Source: Poindextera sp965277425 (GTDB lineage: Bacteria > Pseudomonadota > Alphaproteobacteria > Caulobacterales > Caulobacteraceae). Taken from it: DNA of 64,000 bases. This document shows, in pieces, positions 8,804-17,405 of this stretch. The number at the start of each line of letters is the position of its first letter. Within the stretch, counting starts at the first letter, position 1. Where the stretch lies: assembly GCA_965277425.1 (NCBI GenBank), contig CBDICR010000007.1, positions 1,736,001-1,800,000 on the forward strand. Reading direction: 5' to 3'. The position numbers and the translations under genes are program-made. The notes below the pieces were generated by a model. It saw only the letters and a program-made list of their open reading frames with translations, made no database searches and had not been told where the DNA came from.

Positions 8804-9619
8804 ATGTTAAAGGGCCAAAGCGCCATGTCGCCGTCAAGCGTCGTCGATAGGCTGAGGGTCCGCGACGGGTGCGCCGCGCCCGGCTCGCGGACGGTTGCCA
8901 ACGAAATCCCGGTCGCCATCGTCCATGACGCGTCCACCTATGCGGTGATGATGGCGACGCCGCAGGACCTGGAGGATTTCGCGATCGGCCTCAGCCTGAC
9001 CGAAGGGGTCATCGCCACGGCGGACGAGGTGCGATCGATCGAGACGGTCGAGACCGACCTAGGGATAGAGCTGCGGCTTTGGCTGACAGCTGGACGGTCG
9101 GCCGCCCTGACCACAAGGCGGCGCACCATGGCCGGGCCGACGGGCTGCGGGCTTTGCGGCATCGAAAGCCTTGAGCAGGCTCGCCGGTCGCCGCGCCGGT
9201 CGGTGTTCGATATCCAGCCCCTGACCGCGGCGCAGATCCAGGCGGCGATGGCCTCGCTTGAGCCGGCTCAGGTGTTGGGAGAGAAGACGCGGGCGGTCCA
9301 CGCCGCCGGGTTTTGGACGCCGAGCGCGGGATTGATCCTGGCCCGCGAGGACGTCGGCCGTCACAACGCGGTGGACAAGCTGATCGGTGGGCTGGCGCGC
9401 GGAAACCTCGACGCCGCCGGCGTGCTGGTCTTGACCAGCCGCGTCTCGGTCGAGCTGGTGCAAAAGGCCGCGGCAGTCGGCGCGCCGATGATCGTCGCGG
9501 TGTCGGCGCCGACGCAGTTGGCCATTCAAACCGCCGATGAAGCGGGCGTCACGCTCATCGCCGTTGCGCGCGCGGATGGGTTTGAGGTGTTCACCCACGC
9601 CTGGAGATTTGCCGGTTAG
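8804..9619 (+). CDS. fdhD: Formate dehydrogenase accessory sulfurtransferase FdhD
   Basis: Transfers sulfur from IscS to the molybdenum cofactor of formate dehydrogenases. About 271 aa (normal length). The paired-cysteine loop CGLCG (Cys115, Cys118) that carries the persulfide is intact, after the NEIPVAIVHDASTYAVMMATPQDLEDF-type N-terminal core; ILAREDVGRHNAVDKLIGG and the LTSRVSVELVQKAA segment follow. It is transcribed divergently from the molybdoenzyme, its presumed client, across a 63-base spacer. Two starts are possible, 8804 and the ATG seven codons later (8825). Confidence 0.93.
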   Translation: MLKGQSAMSPSSVVDRLRVRDGCAAPGSRTVANEIPVAIVHDASTYAVMMATPQDLEDFAIGLSLTEGVIATADEVRSIETVETDLGIELRLWLTAGRSAALTTRRRTMAGPTGCGLCGIESLEQARRSPRRSVFDIQPLTAAQIQAAMASLEPAQVLGEKTRAVHAAGFWTPSAGLILAREDVGRHNAVDKLIGGLARGNLDAAGVLVLTSRVSVELVQKAAAVGAPMIVAVSAPTQLAIQTADEAGVTLIAVARADGFEVFTHAWRFAG

Positions 9620-9813
9620 GCGCTGCCGTCTGGCCGCGATCGGCCAGGTTCAGCAGGGCCGGATCGCCACCCTGAGCGGCGATATTGATGCTGACCGCGC
9701 GCTTGAGGACGCCATGCCGTCCCGCCTTTTCATCGGCTGCGCTTCGATCCCCGTGATCGCCGCGCGCGCATGCTAGCATCGGCCGGCAGCGTTGCCGGGA
9801 GCGAAAACGCCAG

Positions 9814-10767
9814 ATGCGGGTGATCGGACGCGAAGAGGTCGCACGGCGGCTGACCTACGAGGTCTGCATCCCGATCGTGCGGCAAGCCATGATCGCCTTC
9901 TCGCAAGGCGAGACCCGGCAGCATCTGCGTTCGATCCTTCCGCTGGCCGACGGCCGCGCCTTCGGGATCATGCCCGGAGCCATGGGCGAGACCGCCCCCT
10001 TCGGCGCCAAGCTGATCAGCGTCTATCCGGAGAACCCCGCCAAAGGCCGGCAGGCGCACCAGGGGCTTGTGGTTCTGTTCGAGCCAGGAACGGGAGAGCC
10101 GGTCTGCGTTGTCCATGCCGGCGAGATCACCGCCATCCGCACGGCGGCGGCCAGCGCGGTCGCCACCGACGCCCTGGCGCGCCCCGACGCGCACCGGCTG
10201 GCCATCCTCGGTTCCGGCGAGCAGGCCCAGACCCACGCGCGGGCTATTCCCAAGGTGCGCGACATCCGCTCGATCGTGGTCTGGGGCCGTTCGGTCGCCA
10301 AGGCCCAGGCCTTCGCCGATCGCATGGGCGCCGAGCTCGGCCTGCCGGTCACGGCCGCGCCGGACGTGGAAGCGGCGGTGGCCGAGGCCGACATCGTCTG
10401 CACCATCACCGCCGCGCGCGAGCCGATCCTCAAGGGCGCCTGGGTGCGGCCGGGGACGCACCTCAATCTGGTCGGCTCGAGCGTGGCCGGGCCGGCGGAG
10501 GTGGACGGCGACCTGGTGGTCCGCTCGCGCTTTTTCGCCGACAGTCGCGAAGGGGTGCTGCACCAGGGCGCGGAGTTCCTGAACGCCGTGGCGGCCGGCC
10601 TGGTCGGCGAGGATCACCTCATCGGCGAAATCGGACAGGTCCTGGCCGGCGAGGTCGAGGGGCGGCGCTCGGCCGACGAGATCACGGTCTACAAGTCGCT
10701 CGGCCACGTGGTGCAGGATCTTGCCAGCGCCTGGGCGCTCTATTCGCAGATCGAATCGTCAGGCTGA
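9814..10767 (+). CDS. Ornithine cyclodeaminase/mu-crystallin family protein
   Basis: NAD(P)-dependent enzyme of 317 aa in the ornithine cyclodeaminase/mu-crystallin family, whose members act on amino acids, imino acids or ketimines. An N-terminal mixed domain is followed by a Rossmann segment with LAILGSGEQAQTHARAI (about residues 130-146); GEITAIRTAAASAVATDALA precedes it as usual. Conserved LVGSSVAGPAEVDGDL and a C-terminal ITVYKSLGHVVQDLA complete the pattern. Family members include ornithine cyclodeaminase, alanine dehydrogenase and ketimine reductase, and nothing here decides among them. It stands alone, convergent with the M61 peptidase gene. Confidence 0.85.
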   Translation: MRVIGREEVARRLTYEVCIPIVRQAMIAFSQGETRQHLRSILPLADGRAFGIMPGAMGETAPFGAKLISVYPENPAKGRQAHQGLVVLFEPGTGEPVCVVHAGEITAIRTAAASAVATDALARPDAHRLAILGSGEQAQTHARAIPKVRDIRSIVVWGRSVAKAQAFADRMGAELGLPVTAAPDVEAAVAEADIVCTITAAREPILKGAWVRPGTHLNLVGSSVAGPAEVDGDLVVRSRFFADSREGVLHQGAEFLNAVAAGLVGEDHLIGEIGQVLAGEVEGRRSADEITVYKSLGHVVQDLASAWALYSQIESSG

Positions 10768-10778
10768 CAGCGTGCGGG

Positions 10779-12683
10779 TCAGCGCTTCGGGGTCAGGATG
10801 TCGTCGAGCCGGGCGGGCGCGCCATCGATCCGCACCAGGTGCGGGTAGCGCAGCCCATTGTGATAGTCGATCGAGACCGTCCGATAGCGGCGGTTTTCCT
10901 TGACCAGCAGCTGGATCGGGCCGCTGCCCGGCGCGCTGGCCGCCTTGACCGCATCCTTCAGATCGTCGGCGTCGTAGGCTTCGCCGTTGATCGCCACCAG
11001 CTCGGCGCCGACGGTCAGGCCCGCCTTGAACGCCGGCCCGCCCCACAGGACTTCCGAGAGCGCGCCGTCCTTGCCGATGGTGAAGCCCAGCGAGAAGAGC
11101 AGGTCGGTGGACTTGCGGCCCATGTCTTCGCTCTTCTGGTAATCCGACGGCGTGTCGGTGAAGGCCAGCCGGTAGCCGCCGCGCGCCAGCCCATCCAGCG
11201 GCGCGGCCGGCGCGTGGCTGTAGAGACGCTGCTCGAGAAAGCCTTTCCAGTCATAGGGCAGCACGCCGTTCAAGGCCGCGACCACGTCGTCGAAATCGTA
11301 GGTCAGGGTCGGGTTGCGGCCATCGCCGCTGACCCCGAAGAAGGCCTTGGCGAAATCGTCCAGCGACCGCGCGCCGTTGGTTTTCTCCCGGATCAGCGTG
11401 TCGGCGTCGAGCCAGATCAGCTGGCCTTCGGAATAATAGTCCTCACTGCGCTGCCAGCTGCGCCAGGGGATGGGCTGGCGCATGGCGATGACCGGATCGT
11501 TGGTGGTGTCTTCCAGATCGCGCCAGGTGCGGCCGGGCCGGGCGTCGCCATAGACGGCGGCGACCTGCGCGATCGCGTCCAGGGCGTCCTGCTTCGACAT
11601 CAGCCCCGAACGCGCGGCCAGCACATAGCCCCAGTACTGGGTCTGGCCCTCGTAGACCCAGAGCAGGCTGTCGCCCATCGGCACGTTGAAGTTCGGGGTC
11701 CACAAGTCCGCCGGCCTGCGGAACTTGCCGTTCCAGGAATGGGTGTATTCGTGGGCCAAAAGGTCGCGGCCGGCCTGGGTCTTGTCCCAATCGGTGAAGT
11801 ATTTCGGCGTCGCCTGGTCCTCGCTGGACTGGTGGTGTTCCAAGCCGATCCCGCCGAGCTGGTCGCTCAGGCTGACCAGGAAATCGTAGTGGGCGTAGTG
11901 GTGCGAGCCGAACAGCCTGTAGGCCTGCTGCACCAGGGCGCGATGGGCGGCGATCTGCGGCTCGGTGGCCGCCAGCAGGCTCGGCCGATCGGCGAACAGG
12001 TCGAGCTTCACCGGGGCCGGTCCGCCGGGATCAAGGTCGATCACCCGTGAATAGCGCCCCGCCAGCAGTGGGGAATCGACCAGTTTGTTCAAGCCCACGG
12101 GCTGGAAGGCGATGTCGGGGCCGCTGGCCGAGACCGGCTCCAGGGCGTCGGCGTACCGAAAGCCTTGCGGCAGCTTCACCGAGGCGGCCACCATGATCTG
12201 GCGCGAATAATAGCCCGCCGGGTACAGCACCACGGCGTCCCATTGCAGGCGCAGAAGGTCCGGCGTCATGACGATAGACCCCTCGTCGCGATCCACCGGC
12301 GAGAGGAACTGGAAGTCCAGGTCGAGCGTCTTGACGCCGCCCGGAACCGTGACCTTGAAGGCGAAAACGTTCACCGGGTCTCGCGTCCAGTCCAGCCTCT
12401 GGCCGCCGGCGTGAATCACCAGCCCGCCCAGATCCTCGATCTTCCCGGTCGGCGAATGGTTGCCGGGCAGCCACTGGGGATAGAGCAGGATCATCGGGCC
12501 GGGGCCGCTGATCGGCACGGTCTCATGCACGGTGAAGACCTTGCGATCGAGGTCGGTCGCATCCACGGCCAGCCGGATCGTCCCCGGATAGGCGACGTCC
12601 CGCGGCGCTGGAACCTCCGCCGCCGCGATCGCGGGCGCCGCGACCATCAGAAAAGCCAGGCCGAGACTCAGCGGCGTCATCAC
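10779..12683 (-). CDS. M61 family metallopeptidase (glycyl aminopeptidase type) with PDZ domain, exported
   Basis: Zinc aminopeptidase of 634 aa. An N-terminal signal peptide (MMTPLSLGLAFLMVAAPAIAAA) predicts periplasmic export. An N-terminal beta domain is followed by the catalytic HEYTHSWNGKFRRP motif near residue 309, with the HExxH-type zinc site and second-sphere arginines of M61. A conserved LLWVYEGQTQYWG segment supplies the downstream glutamate ligand. A C-terminal PDZ-like region (LSEVLWGGPAFKAGLTVGAELVAING) matches the usual M61 architecture. Family members prefer small N-terminal residues such as glycine. It is convergent with the cyclodeaminase-family gene; no operon partner. Confidence 0.9.
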   Translation of the reverse strand: MMTPLSLGLAFLMVAAPAIAAAEVPAPRDVAYPGTIRLAVDATDLDRKVFTVHETVPISGPGPMILLYPQWLPGNHSPTGKIEDLGGLVIHAGGQRLDWTRDPVNVFAFKVTVPGGVKTLDLDFQFLSPVDRDEGSIVMTPDLLRLQWDAVVLYPAGYYSRQIMVAASVKLPQGFRYADALEPVSASGPDIAFQPVGLNKLVDSPLLAGRYSRVIDLDPGGPAPVKLDLFADRPSLLAATEPQIAAHRALVQQAYRLFGSHHYAHYDFLVSLSDQLGGIGLEHHQSSEDQATPKYFTDWDKTQAGRDLLAHEYTHSWNGKFRRPADLWTPNFNVPMGDSLLWVYEGQTQYWGYVLAARSGLMSKQDALDAIAQVAAVYGDARPGRTWRDLEDTTNDPVIAMRQPIPWRSWQRSEDYYSEGQLIWLDADTLIREKTNGARSLDDFAKAFFGVSGDGRNPTLTYDFDDVVAALNGVLPYDWKGFLEQRLYSHAPAAPLDGLARGGYRLAFTDTPSDYQKSEDMGRKSTDLLFSLGFTIGKDGALSEVLWGGPAFKAGLTVGAELVAINGEAYDADDLKDAVKAASAPGSGPIQLLVKENRRYRTVSIDYHNGLRYPHLVRIDGAPARLDDILTPKR

Positions 12684-12835
12684 GCTCTCCGTTCACTCAA
12701 GGATCAACACGATCGCCATAGGCCCGCTCGCTTGGCCCCGCCAGCCCGCACGGCCGGGCGAAGGCGGGCCGCCGTGACAAAGACGTCGATTCGGGTTTGC
12801 ATACCGCCAGGCCGGATAGAGAGAGGGGATAGTCG

Positions 12836-13249
12836 ATGAGTTCGACAAGCCTTGGCGGCGGAACGGCGGACGAGCCCTGGACTCTCAAGACGCCATCCCT
12901 GACATCGGCGTATCAGGCGTGGCGGGACGGCGAGACGCTGTTCGTGCAGGTCGGCGGCGCCCGCCTCTCCTATCAGGCTCGGGGCATCGAGGACCTTCAC
13001 GTCATGCTGAAGTCGCGGCGCGATTGGGTCCCCCTGGGCAACGCCGACGAAGGCAAGCCCGTGGCTGAAGGCACGGTCGAGGCCTGGGCGCGCGCAGGCG
13101 ACAATCCGGTGGGCGGATACTATGGCTTGCGTAAAGGCTACCGCGGCCGGTTCGCCAACTATGTCGCGCCGATCCTCGAGCTTTTGGGACTGGCCGAGCT
13201 CGAGCACGGCCCGCGCAACAATCGCATCAGGGCGCTGGACCCCGGCTGA
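12836..13249 (+). CDS. Conserved-looking hypothetical protein (137 aa)
   Basis: I do not assign a family with certainty. The 137-aa soluble protein has a compact mixed fold by appearance: WTLKTPSLTSAYQAWRD near the start, a beta-rich segment (ETLFVQVGGARLSY), DLHVMLKSRRDWVPLG, and a C-terminal GGYYGLRKGYRGRFANYVAPILELLGL. No membrane segment or signal peptide. It resembles small uncharacterised proteins widespread in alphaproteobacteria. It is divergent from the M61 gene and ends just before a decayed SDR gene; codon use is native. Confidence 0.7.
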   Translation: MSSTSLGGGTADEPWTLKTPSLTSAYQAWRDGETLFVQVGGARLSYQARGIEDLHVMLKSRRDWVPLGNADEGKPVAEGTVEAWARAGDNPVGGYYGLRKGYRGRFANYVAPILELLGLAELEHGPRNNRIRALDPG

Positions 13250-13300
13250 CCCTCGAAACGGCCTTCACCGCTGGGACGGACGGGCGCGCCGGGGATGGGC

Positions 13301-13632
13301 TCAGCTTTCGAAATAGGCCGGGTGATCGATGTCGGCGAGGAGGCCGGGCTGTTCGGGCGTCCATCGAGCCATGATCGTGTCCGCTCGCTCGAGGCCTGGC
13401 CGTCCATGGCCGCGAACATTGTGAACCAGCCGAAATGCGCTTCGGCCTCTTGCGGCGAGTTCGAGACGACCGGCATGTTCAGGCGCCGGCCGATCACCTC
13501 GGCGATCGCCTTGAAGAGCACGCCTTGCTCGGCGACCGCATGGAAGGGTCCGCCTTCCGCGCCACGTTCGAGCGCGAGCCGATAGACGCGGGCCGCGTCC
13601 AGCCGATGGACGCCTCCCAACCTGGCGCGATC
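13301..13632 (-). pseudogene. 3' remnant of an NAD-dependent epimerase/SDR gene with frameshift
   Basis: On the minus strand the frame encodes the C-terminal third of an extended SDR: GVHRLDAARVYRLALERG, a FHAVAEQGV segment, IAEVIGRRLNMPVVS and AHFGWFTMFAAMDG. After SSERTRSWL the frame breaks. A one-base shift near 13340 restores TPEQPGLLADIDHPAYFES and a stop at 13301-13303, the typical end of such proteins. The N-terminal Rossmann domain with its glycine motif is absent; upstream sequence (above about 13632) is unrelated. It is therefore truncated at the 5' side and frameshifted. Related proteins are NmrA/epimerase-like oxidoreductases; the ancestor's substrate is unknown. Confidence 0.75.
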
Positions 13633-13639
13633 ACGTTTT

Positions 13640-13653
13640 CTAACGGCCGTTAG
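13640..13653. promoter_or_regulatory. 14-bp perfect palindrome, candidate TetR-type operator
   Basis: The sequence CTAACGGCCGTTAG is a perfect palindrome. It lies in the spacer between the broken SDR remnant and the start of the aromatic-oxygenase operon, followed by a TTGACT hexamer at 13661-13666. TetR regulators commonly bind such short palindromes, and a tetR gene lies inside the downstream operon. The link is an inference. Confidence 0.45.
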
Positions 13654-13875
13654 TTTGTTTATTGACTCCCGCGCCCGGCTGGCCGCGTGATGCGGCCACA
13701 AGGTGTCGGCATGACCTACCGAGGAAACGTCGTGGACGCAGGATCGCGGAAGAAAGACGGCTCGCGCAGCGACGAGGCGAAGGCTCGGTCGGCGTGTGCG
13801 GCGCCGGAGTTTGGCCTTGCGGGCTATCCGATGCGCCAAGCCAAACCCCACCTAACCAAGGCGAGACCCTAAGAC

Positions 13876-14655
13876 ATGGATTTGGGCATTTCCGGACGTC
13901 GGGCCATCGTCTGCGGCGCCAGCGCCGGCCTCGGACGTGGCGTGGCGACGGCCTTGGCCGCCGAGGGTGTCGAGGTGATAATCGCCGCCCGCGACGTCGA
14001 GCGGCTGCAGGCGGCCGCCAAGTCGATCGGAGAGGAAACCGGCAACGCGCCCAAATGGGTCTCCGCCGACGTCACCACGGCCAATGGGCGCTCGGCGCTG
14101 TTGGCCGCCTGCTCATCGCCCGACATCCTGATCAACAATGCCGGCGGTCCGCCGCCAGGCGACTTCCGCACCTGGACGCGCGACGACTGGATCAAGGCCT
14201 TGGACGCCAACATGCTCTCGGCCATCGAGCTGATCCGTATGACCATCGACGGCATGATCGAGCGACGCTTCGGGCGCATTGTCAGCATCACCAGCCACAT
14301 GGTGAAGGCGCCGATGGGCATGCTCGGCCTCTCCAACGGCGCGCGCTCCGGGCTGACCGGATTCGTCGGCGGCGTGGCCCGCGACGTCGCCCAGCACGGC
14401 GTGACGCTGAACAACGTCCTCCCCGGCCAGTTCGACACCGACCGGCTCAAGTCGAACCACCGCGCCTTCGCCGCGGCCCGCGGCCTCGACCTCGAGGAGG
14501 CGCGTGGCCAGTTCATGCGCCAGATCCCGGCCCGACGCTTCGGCGATCCGCGCGAGTTCGGCGCGGCCTGTGCGTTCCTGTGCAGCGCCCACGCCGGCTT
14601 CATCACCGGCCAGAACCTGCTGCTCGACGGCGGCCAATTTCCGGGGCTGCTCTGA
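13876..14655 (+). CDS. SDR family oxidoreductase, first gene of the oxygenase operon
   Basis: Classical short-chain dehydrogenase of 259 aa. An N-terminal Rossmann motif GASAGLGRGVATALAAEG is followed by LINNAGGPPPGDF. The usual catalytic Ser is in SITSHMVKAPM, but the canonical YxxxK appears replaced: the segment reads GLSNGARSGLTGF, so the expected Tyr is Asn and the Lys is Arg. The C-terminal AFLCSAHAGFITGQNLLLDGG is normal. Members with this LSNGARSGL pattern form a recognised atypical SDR subgroup. Role in the operon: probably acts on a diol or keto intermediate, unproven. It is followed after 27 bases by the Rieske oxygenase. Confidence 0.85.
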   Translation: MDLGISGRRAIVCGASAGLGRGVATALAAEGVEVIIAARDVERLQAAAKSIGEETGNAPKWVSADVTTANGRSALLAACSSPDILINNAGGPPPGDFRTWTRDDWIKALDANMLSAIELIRMTIDGMIERRFGRIVSITSHMVKAPMGMLGLSNGARSGLTGFVGGVARDVAQHGVTLNNVLPGQFDTDRLKSNHRAFAAARGLDLEEARGQFMRQIPARRFGDPREFGAACAFLCSAHAGFITGQNLLLDGGQFPGLL

Positions 14656-14682
14656 TGCGCCCTCTGATCTCGGGAGACCGCG

Positions 14683-15996
14683 ATGACCCTTCTTGAGCGC
14701 ACGACCGCGCCGACGGCGGTGCGCACGGGCCTGGTGGTGGAAGACCGCGAACGCTTCCTCTTCCGGGTGGGCCGGCGGGCCTTCGCCGATGAGGCGATCC
14801 TCGAGGAGGAGCGCCGTCAGATCTTCGACCGCTGCTGGCTCTATCTGGGCCACGGGTCCGAGATTCCGGAAAAGTGCGATTTTCTCACGCGGTCGGTCGG
14901 CGGGCGCGAACTGGTGTTCAACCGCGACCGCGGCGGCGCCGTCCACGCCTTCCTGAACAGCTGTCCGCACCGTGGCGCGACGCTGGTGCGCGAGGCGCGC
15001 GGCAACGCCATGTCTTTCCAGTGTTTCTATCACGGCTGGGCGTTCAACGTGAACGGGCGCTTCGCCTCGCGCTATGCCGACGGCAACTATGGCGAGGGCC
15101 ACTATTCCGGCGGCTGCGCTGACCTGGTCGCCACGCCCCGGCTGGAGCACTACCGCGACTTCTACTTCGTCAATTTCGACCGCGACGCCATCGGGCTGTC
15201 GGATTACCTGGCCGGCGCCAAGGAATTCATCGATCTGGCCGCCGACCAGGGCGAAGCCGGCATGGAGATCATCGGCAATGACCAGAAGTATTTCATCGAC
15301 GCCAACTGGAAACTGCTGGCCGAGAACAGCGTCGACGGCTTTCACGGCCTGCCGACCCACAGCACCTATTTCGACTATCTGAAGAATGTCGGCGGCTTGA
15401 GGCCGGACAACTTCTCCTACGGCTTCAAGAGCGTGACCGACCTCGGCAACGGTCACGCGGCGATCGAATACCCCTCGCCGTGGGGCCGGCCCGTGGCGCG
15501 CTGGACGCCCGCCTGGGGCGAGGACAAGCGCGACATGATCGAGGACGGCCGCGCCCGCCTGGTCAAGGCGTTCGGCGAAGAGCGCGGCCTGCGAATGGCC
15601 GAGCTCAGCCGCAACATGATCATCTTCCCCAACCTGGTCATCAACGACATCATGGCGGTCACGGTGCGCACCTTCTTCCCCATCGCCAGCGATCGCATGG
15701 CGGTGAGCGCCTGGGCGCTCGGCGTGAAGGGCGAGGACGAGCAGCTGCGCGCGCTGCGACTGTTCAACTTCCTGGAATTTCTCGGGCCCGGCGGGCTGGC
15801 GACGCCGGACGACGTGGAAGCGCTGGAGTCCTGCCAGCGCGGCTACAAGAATCTGCGCGAGGCCGCTTGGAACGATATTTCCAAAGGCATGCCCCGGGGC
15901 GCGGAGGCGAGGACCGACGATGAGGAGCAGATCCGCTGCTTCTGGCGCGAATGGGACCGCCGCATCGGCGCCGGCGCGGCGGGGCCTCGCGGATGA
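14683..15996 (+). CDS. Rieske aromatic ring-hydroxylating oxygenase, alpha subunit
   Basis: Catalytic large subunit, 437 aa, of a ring-hydroxylating dioxygenase. The Rieske [2Fe-2S] ligands are intact: Cys94-x-His96 and Cys114-x2-His117. The mononuclear iron site is visible as D218-x2-H221-x4-H226, with Asn215 nearby, in ENSVDGFHGLPTH. It adds O2 across an aromatic ring (or hydroxylates a related substrate) using electrons from a ferredoxin/reductase not encoded in this operon. The beta subunit starts within the stop codon (ATGA), so the two are translationally coupled. The substrate is unknown; the operon adds an extradiol-type protein and an ACMSD-like decarboxylase/hydrolase. Confidence 0.93.
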   Translation: MTLLERTTAPTAVRTGLVVEDRERFLFRVGRRAFADEAILEEERRQIFDRCWLYLGHGSEIPEKCDFLTRSVGGRELVFNRDRGGAVHAFLNSCPHRGATLVREARGNAMSFQCFYHGWAFNVNGRFASRYADGNYGEGHYSGGCADLVATPRLEHYRDFYFVNFDRDAIGLSDYLAGAKEFIDLAADQGEAGMEIIGNDQKYFIDANWKLLAENSVDGFHGLPTHSTYFDYLKNVGGLRPDNFSYGFKSVTDLGNGHAAIEYPSPWGRPVARWTPAWGEDKRDMIEDGRARLVKAFGEERGLRMAELSRNMIIFPNLVINDIMAVTVRTFFPIASDRMAVSAWALGVKGEDEQLRALRLFNFLEFLGPGGLATPDDVEALESCQRGYKNLREAAWNDISKGMPRGAEARTDDEEQIRCFWREWDRRIGAGAAGPRG

Positions 15997-16478
15997 GCCA
16001 AGCGCCCGCCCGTGCAGAGGTCGAGGACTTCCTCTATGCCGAGGCGGCGCTGCTCGACGCGTGGCGCCTGGACGATTGGTTCGCCCTGTTCGCCGAGGGC
16101 GCGGTCTATCAGCTGCCGACCACCGGCGCGCCGGAAGACGACGATCCGAACACCTCGCTCTTCTACATCGCCGACGACTATGTGCGCCTGCGCGAGCGGA
16201 TCGGGCGGCTGAACAAGAAGGAAGCCCACGCCGAATATCCGCGCTCGCGCCTGCGGCGCATGATCACCAATGTCCGCATCCTCGGCGCGGAGGGCGGCTG
16301 CGGCGACGTGGCGTGCAACTTCGTCGTCTACCGGTCCAAGAACGGCAAGGTCGATACCTATTTCGGCCACAGCCTCTATCGGATCGACTGGTCGAACGCG
16401 GCCTGGAAGATCACGGCGAAAAGAGCCGTCCTGGACATGGACGCGCTCTACCCGGGCAAGATCAGCATCATCATCTAG
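15993..16478 (+). CDS. Aromatic ring-hydroxylating oxygenase, beta subunit
   Basis: Small structural subunit of 161 aa, the normal size for the SnoaL/NTF2-like beta subunits of Rieske dioxygenases. It shows the typical EDFLYAEAALLDAWRLDDWFALF N-terminal helix pair, RIGRLNKKEAHAEYPRSRLRRMITNVRI, and the C-terminal RIDWSNAAWKITAKRAVLDMD strand. The start at 15993 overlaps the alpha-subunit stop by ATGA. It probably forms an alpha3-beta3 hexamer with the alpha subunit and has no catalytic residues of its own. Confidence 0.92.
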   Translation: MSQAPARAEVEDFLYAEAALLDAWRLDDWFALFAEGAVYQLPTTGAPEDDDPNTSLFYIADDYVRLRERIGRLNKKEAHAEYPRSRLRRMITNVRILGAEGGCGDVACNFVVYRSKNGKVDTYFGHSLYRIDWSNAAWKITAKRAVLDMDALYPGKISIII

Positions 16479-16487
16479 GAGGCTCCC

Positions 16488-17402
16488 ATGACCCGCAAAG
16501 CCCAGGCGATCCGCTACGCCCAGCTCGGCTATGTCGCGCTCAATGTTTCCGACCTCGAGCGCTCCGCGAGCTTCTATGAGTCCATCGTCGGGCTGACACC
16601 GGTCGGCGGGATCGAGGATGGCCAGGCCTTTTTTCGCTGCAGCGCCAAGCACCACGATCTCTTGCTTAGCCAATCGCCCAATCCCGGGCTGAAGCGGGTC
16701 GGCTGGCAGATGGAGAGCTCGCAGGCGCGAGAGGCGGCCTTCGACCACTTTGCGGACCTCGGCCTCGATCCGCGGCCCGTGGCCAGCGAGGCGGCGGCAG
16801 GCCTGGGGATCAGCGACGACGCCTTCCGGATCCGCGAGCCTAACTGCGGCGTGGTGTTCGAATTCTATTCGTCCATGCGCCCGGCCGCGGCGCCGTTTTC
16901 GCCGACCCTGGCCAAGATCCAGCGCCTCGGCCACCTGGTCATCGCCGTGAAAGACCTGCCGGCGGCCGAACGGTTCTGCCTGGAGGAGATGAATTTCCGC
17001 GCCTCGGACAGGATCGAGGGGGCGGTGACCTTCATGCGCTGCTTCCCCAACCCGCTGCACCACTCCATGGGGCTGTCGCAGTCGAAGACCAACAATTTCC
17101 ACCACATCAATTTCATGGTCACCGAGGTCGATGACATCGGCAAGGCCATGTACCGCATGAAGAAGAACAAGGTGCCGGTGACCTTCGGGCCCGGGCGTCA
17201 CCCGCCGTCGGACTCGATGTTCTTCTACTTCGCCGACCCGGACGGGATGTGGGTCGAATACAGTTTCGGCATGGAGGAGTTTCCCGAGCGCGAGGCGCGC
17301 GCGCCGCGTCTGATGCCGCTCGGCCTTGAGTCCATCGACTATTGGGGCGGCGCGCCCGATCCCAACTATCCCAATCGCGGCGAGATCGAGTCGAGGCTTT
17401 AG
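16488..17402 (+). CDS. Two-domain VOC extradiol-dioxygenase-type protein
   Basis: 304-aa type I extradiol dioxygenase-like protein made of two vicinal-oxygen-chelate domains (about 1-135 and 140-290). Candidate iron ligands sit in the C-terminal domain: His in RLGHLVIAV, His in FHHINFMV and Glu in WVEYSFGMEEF, the normal H-H-E set for ring-cleaving members. The family opens catechol rings next to the diol. Placement after the Rieske subunits fits cleavage of the diol formed by that enzyme. A GGAGG ribosome-binding sequence precedes the start; 9 bases separate it from the beta subunit. Confidence 0.87.
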   Translation: MTRKAQAIRYAQLGYVALNVSDLERSASFYESIVGLTPVGGIEDGQAFFRCSAKHHDLLLSQSPNPGLKRVGWQMESSQAREAAFDHFADLGLDPRPVASEAAAGLGISDDAFRIREPNCGVVFEFYSSMRPAAAPFSPTLAKIQRLGHLVIAVKDLPAAERFCLEEMNFRASDRIEGAVTFMRCFPNPLHHSMGLSQSKTNNFHHINFMVTEVDDIGKAMYRMKKNKVPVTFGPGRHPPSDSMFFYFADPDGMWVEYSFGMEEFPEREARAPRLMPLGLESIDYWGGAPDPNYPNRGEIESRL

Positions 17403-17405
17403 GGC

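Noticed and set aside
9792..12050. Plus-strand open frame of 752 codons
   Set aside because: Overlaps the cyclodeaminase gene in another frame and runs antisense to the M61 gene; no recognisable domain.
13662..13875. Small plus-strand gene between the palindrome and the oxygenase operon
   Set aside because: Frames here are short, without ribosome-binding sequences or recognisable composition; more likely leader or remnant DNA.
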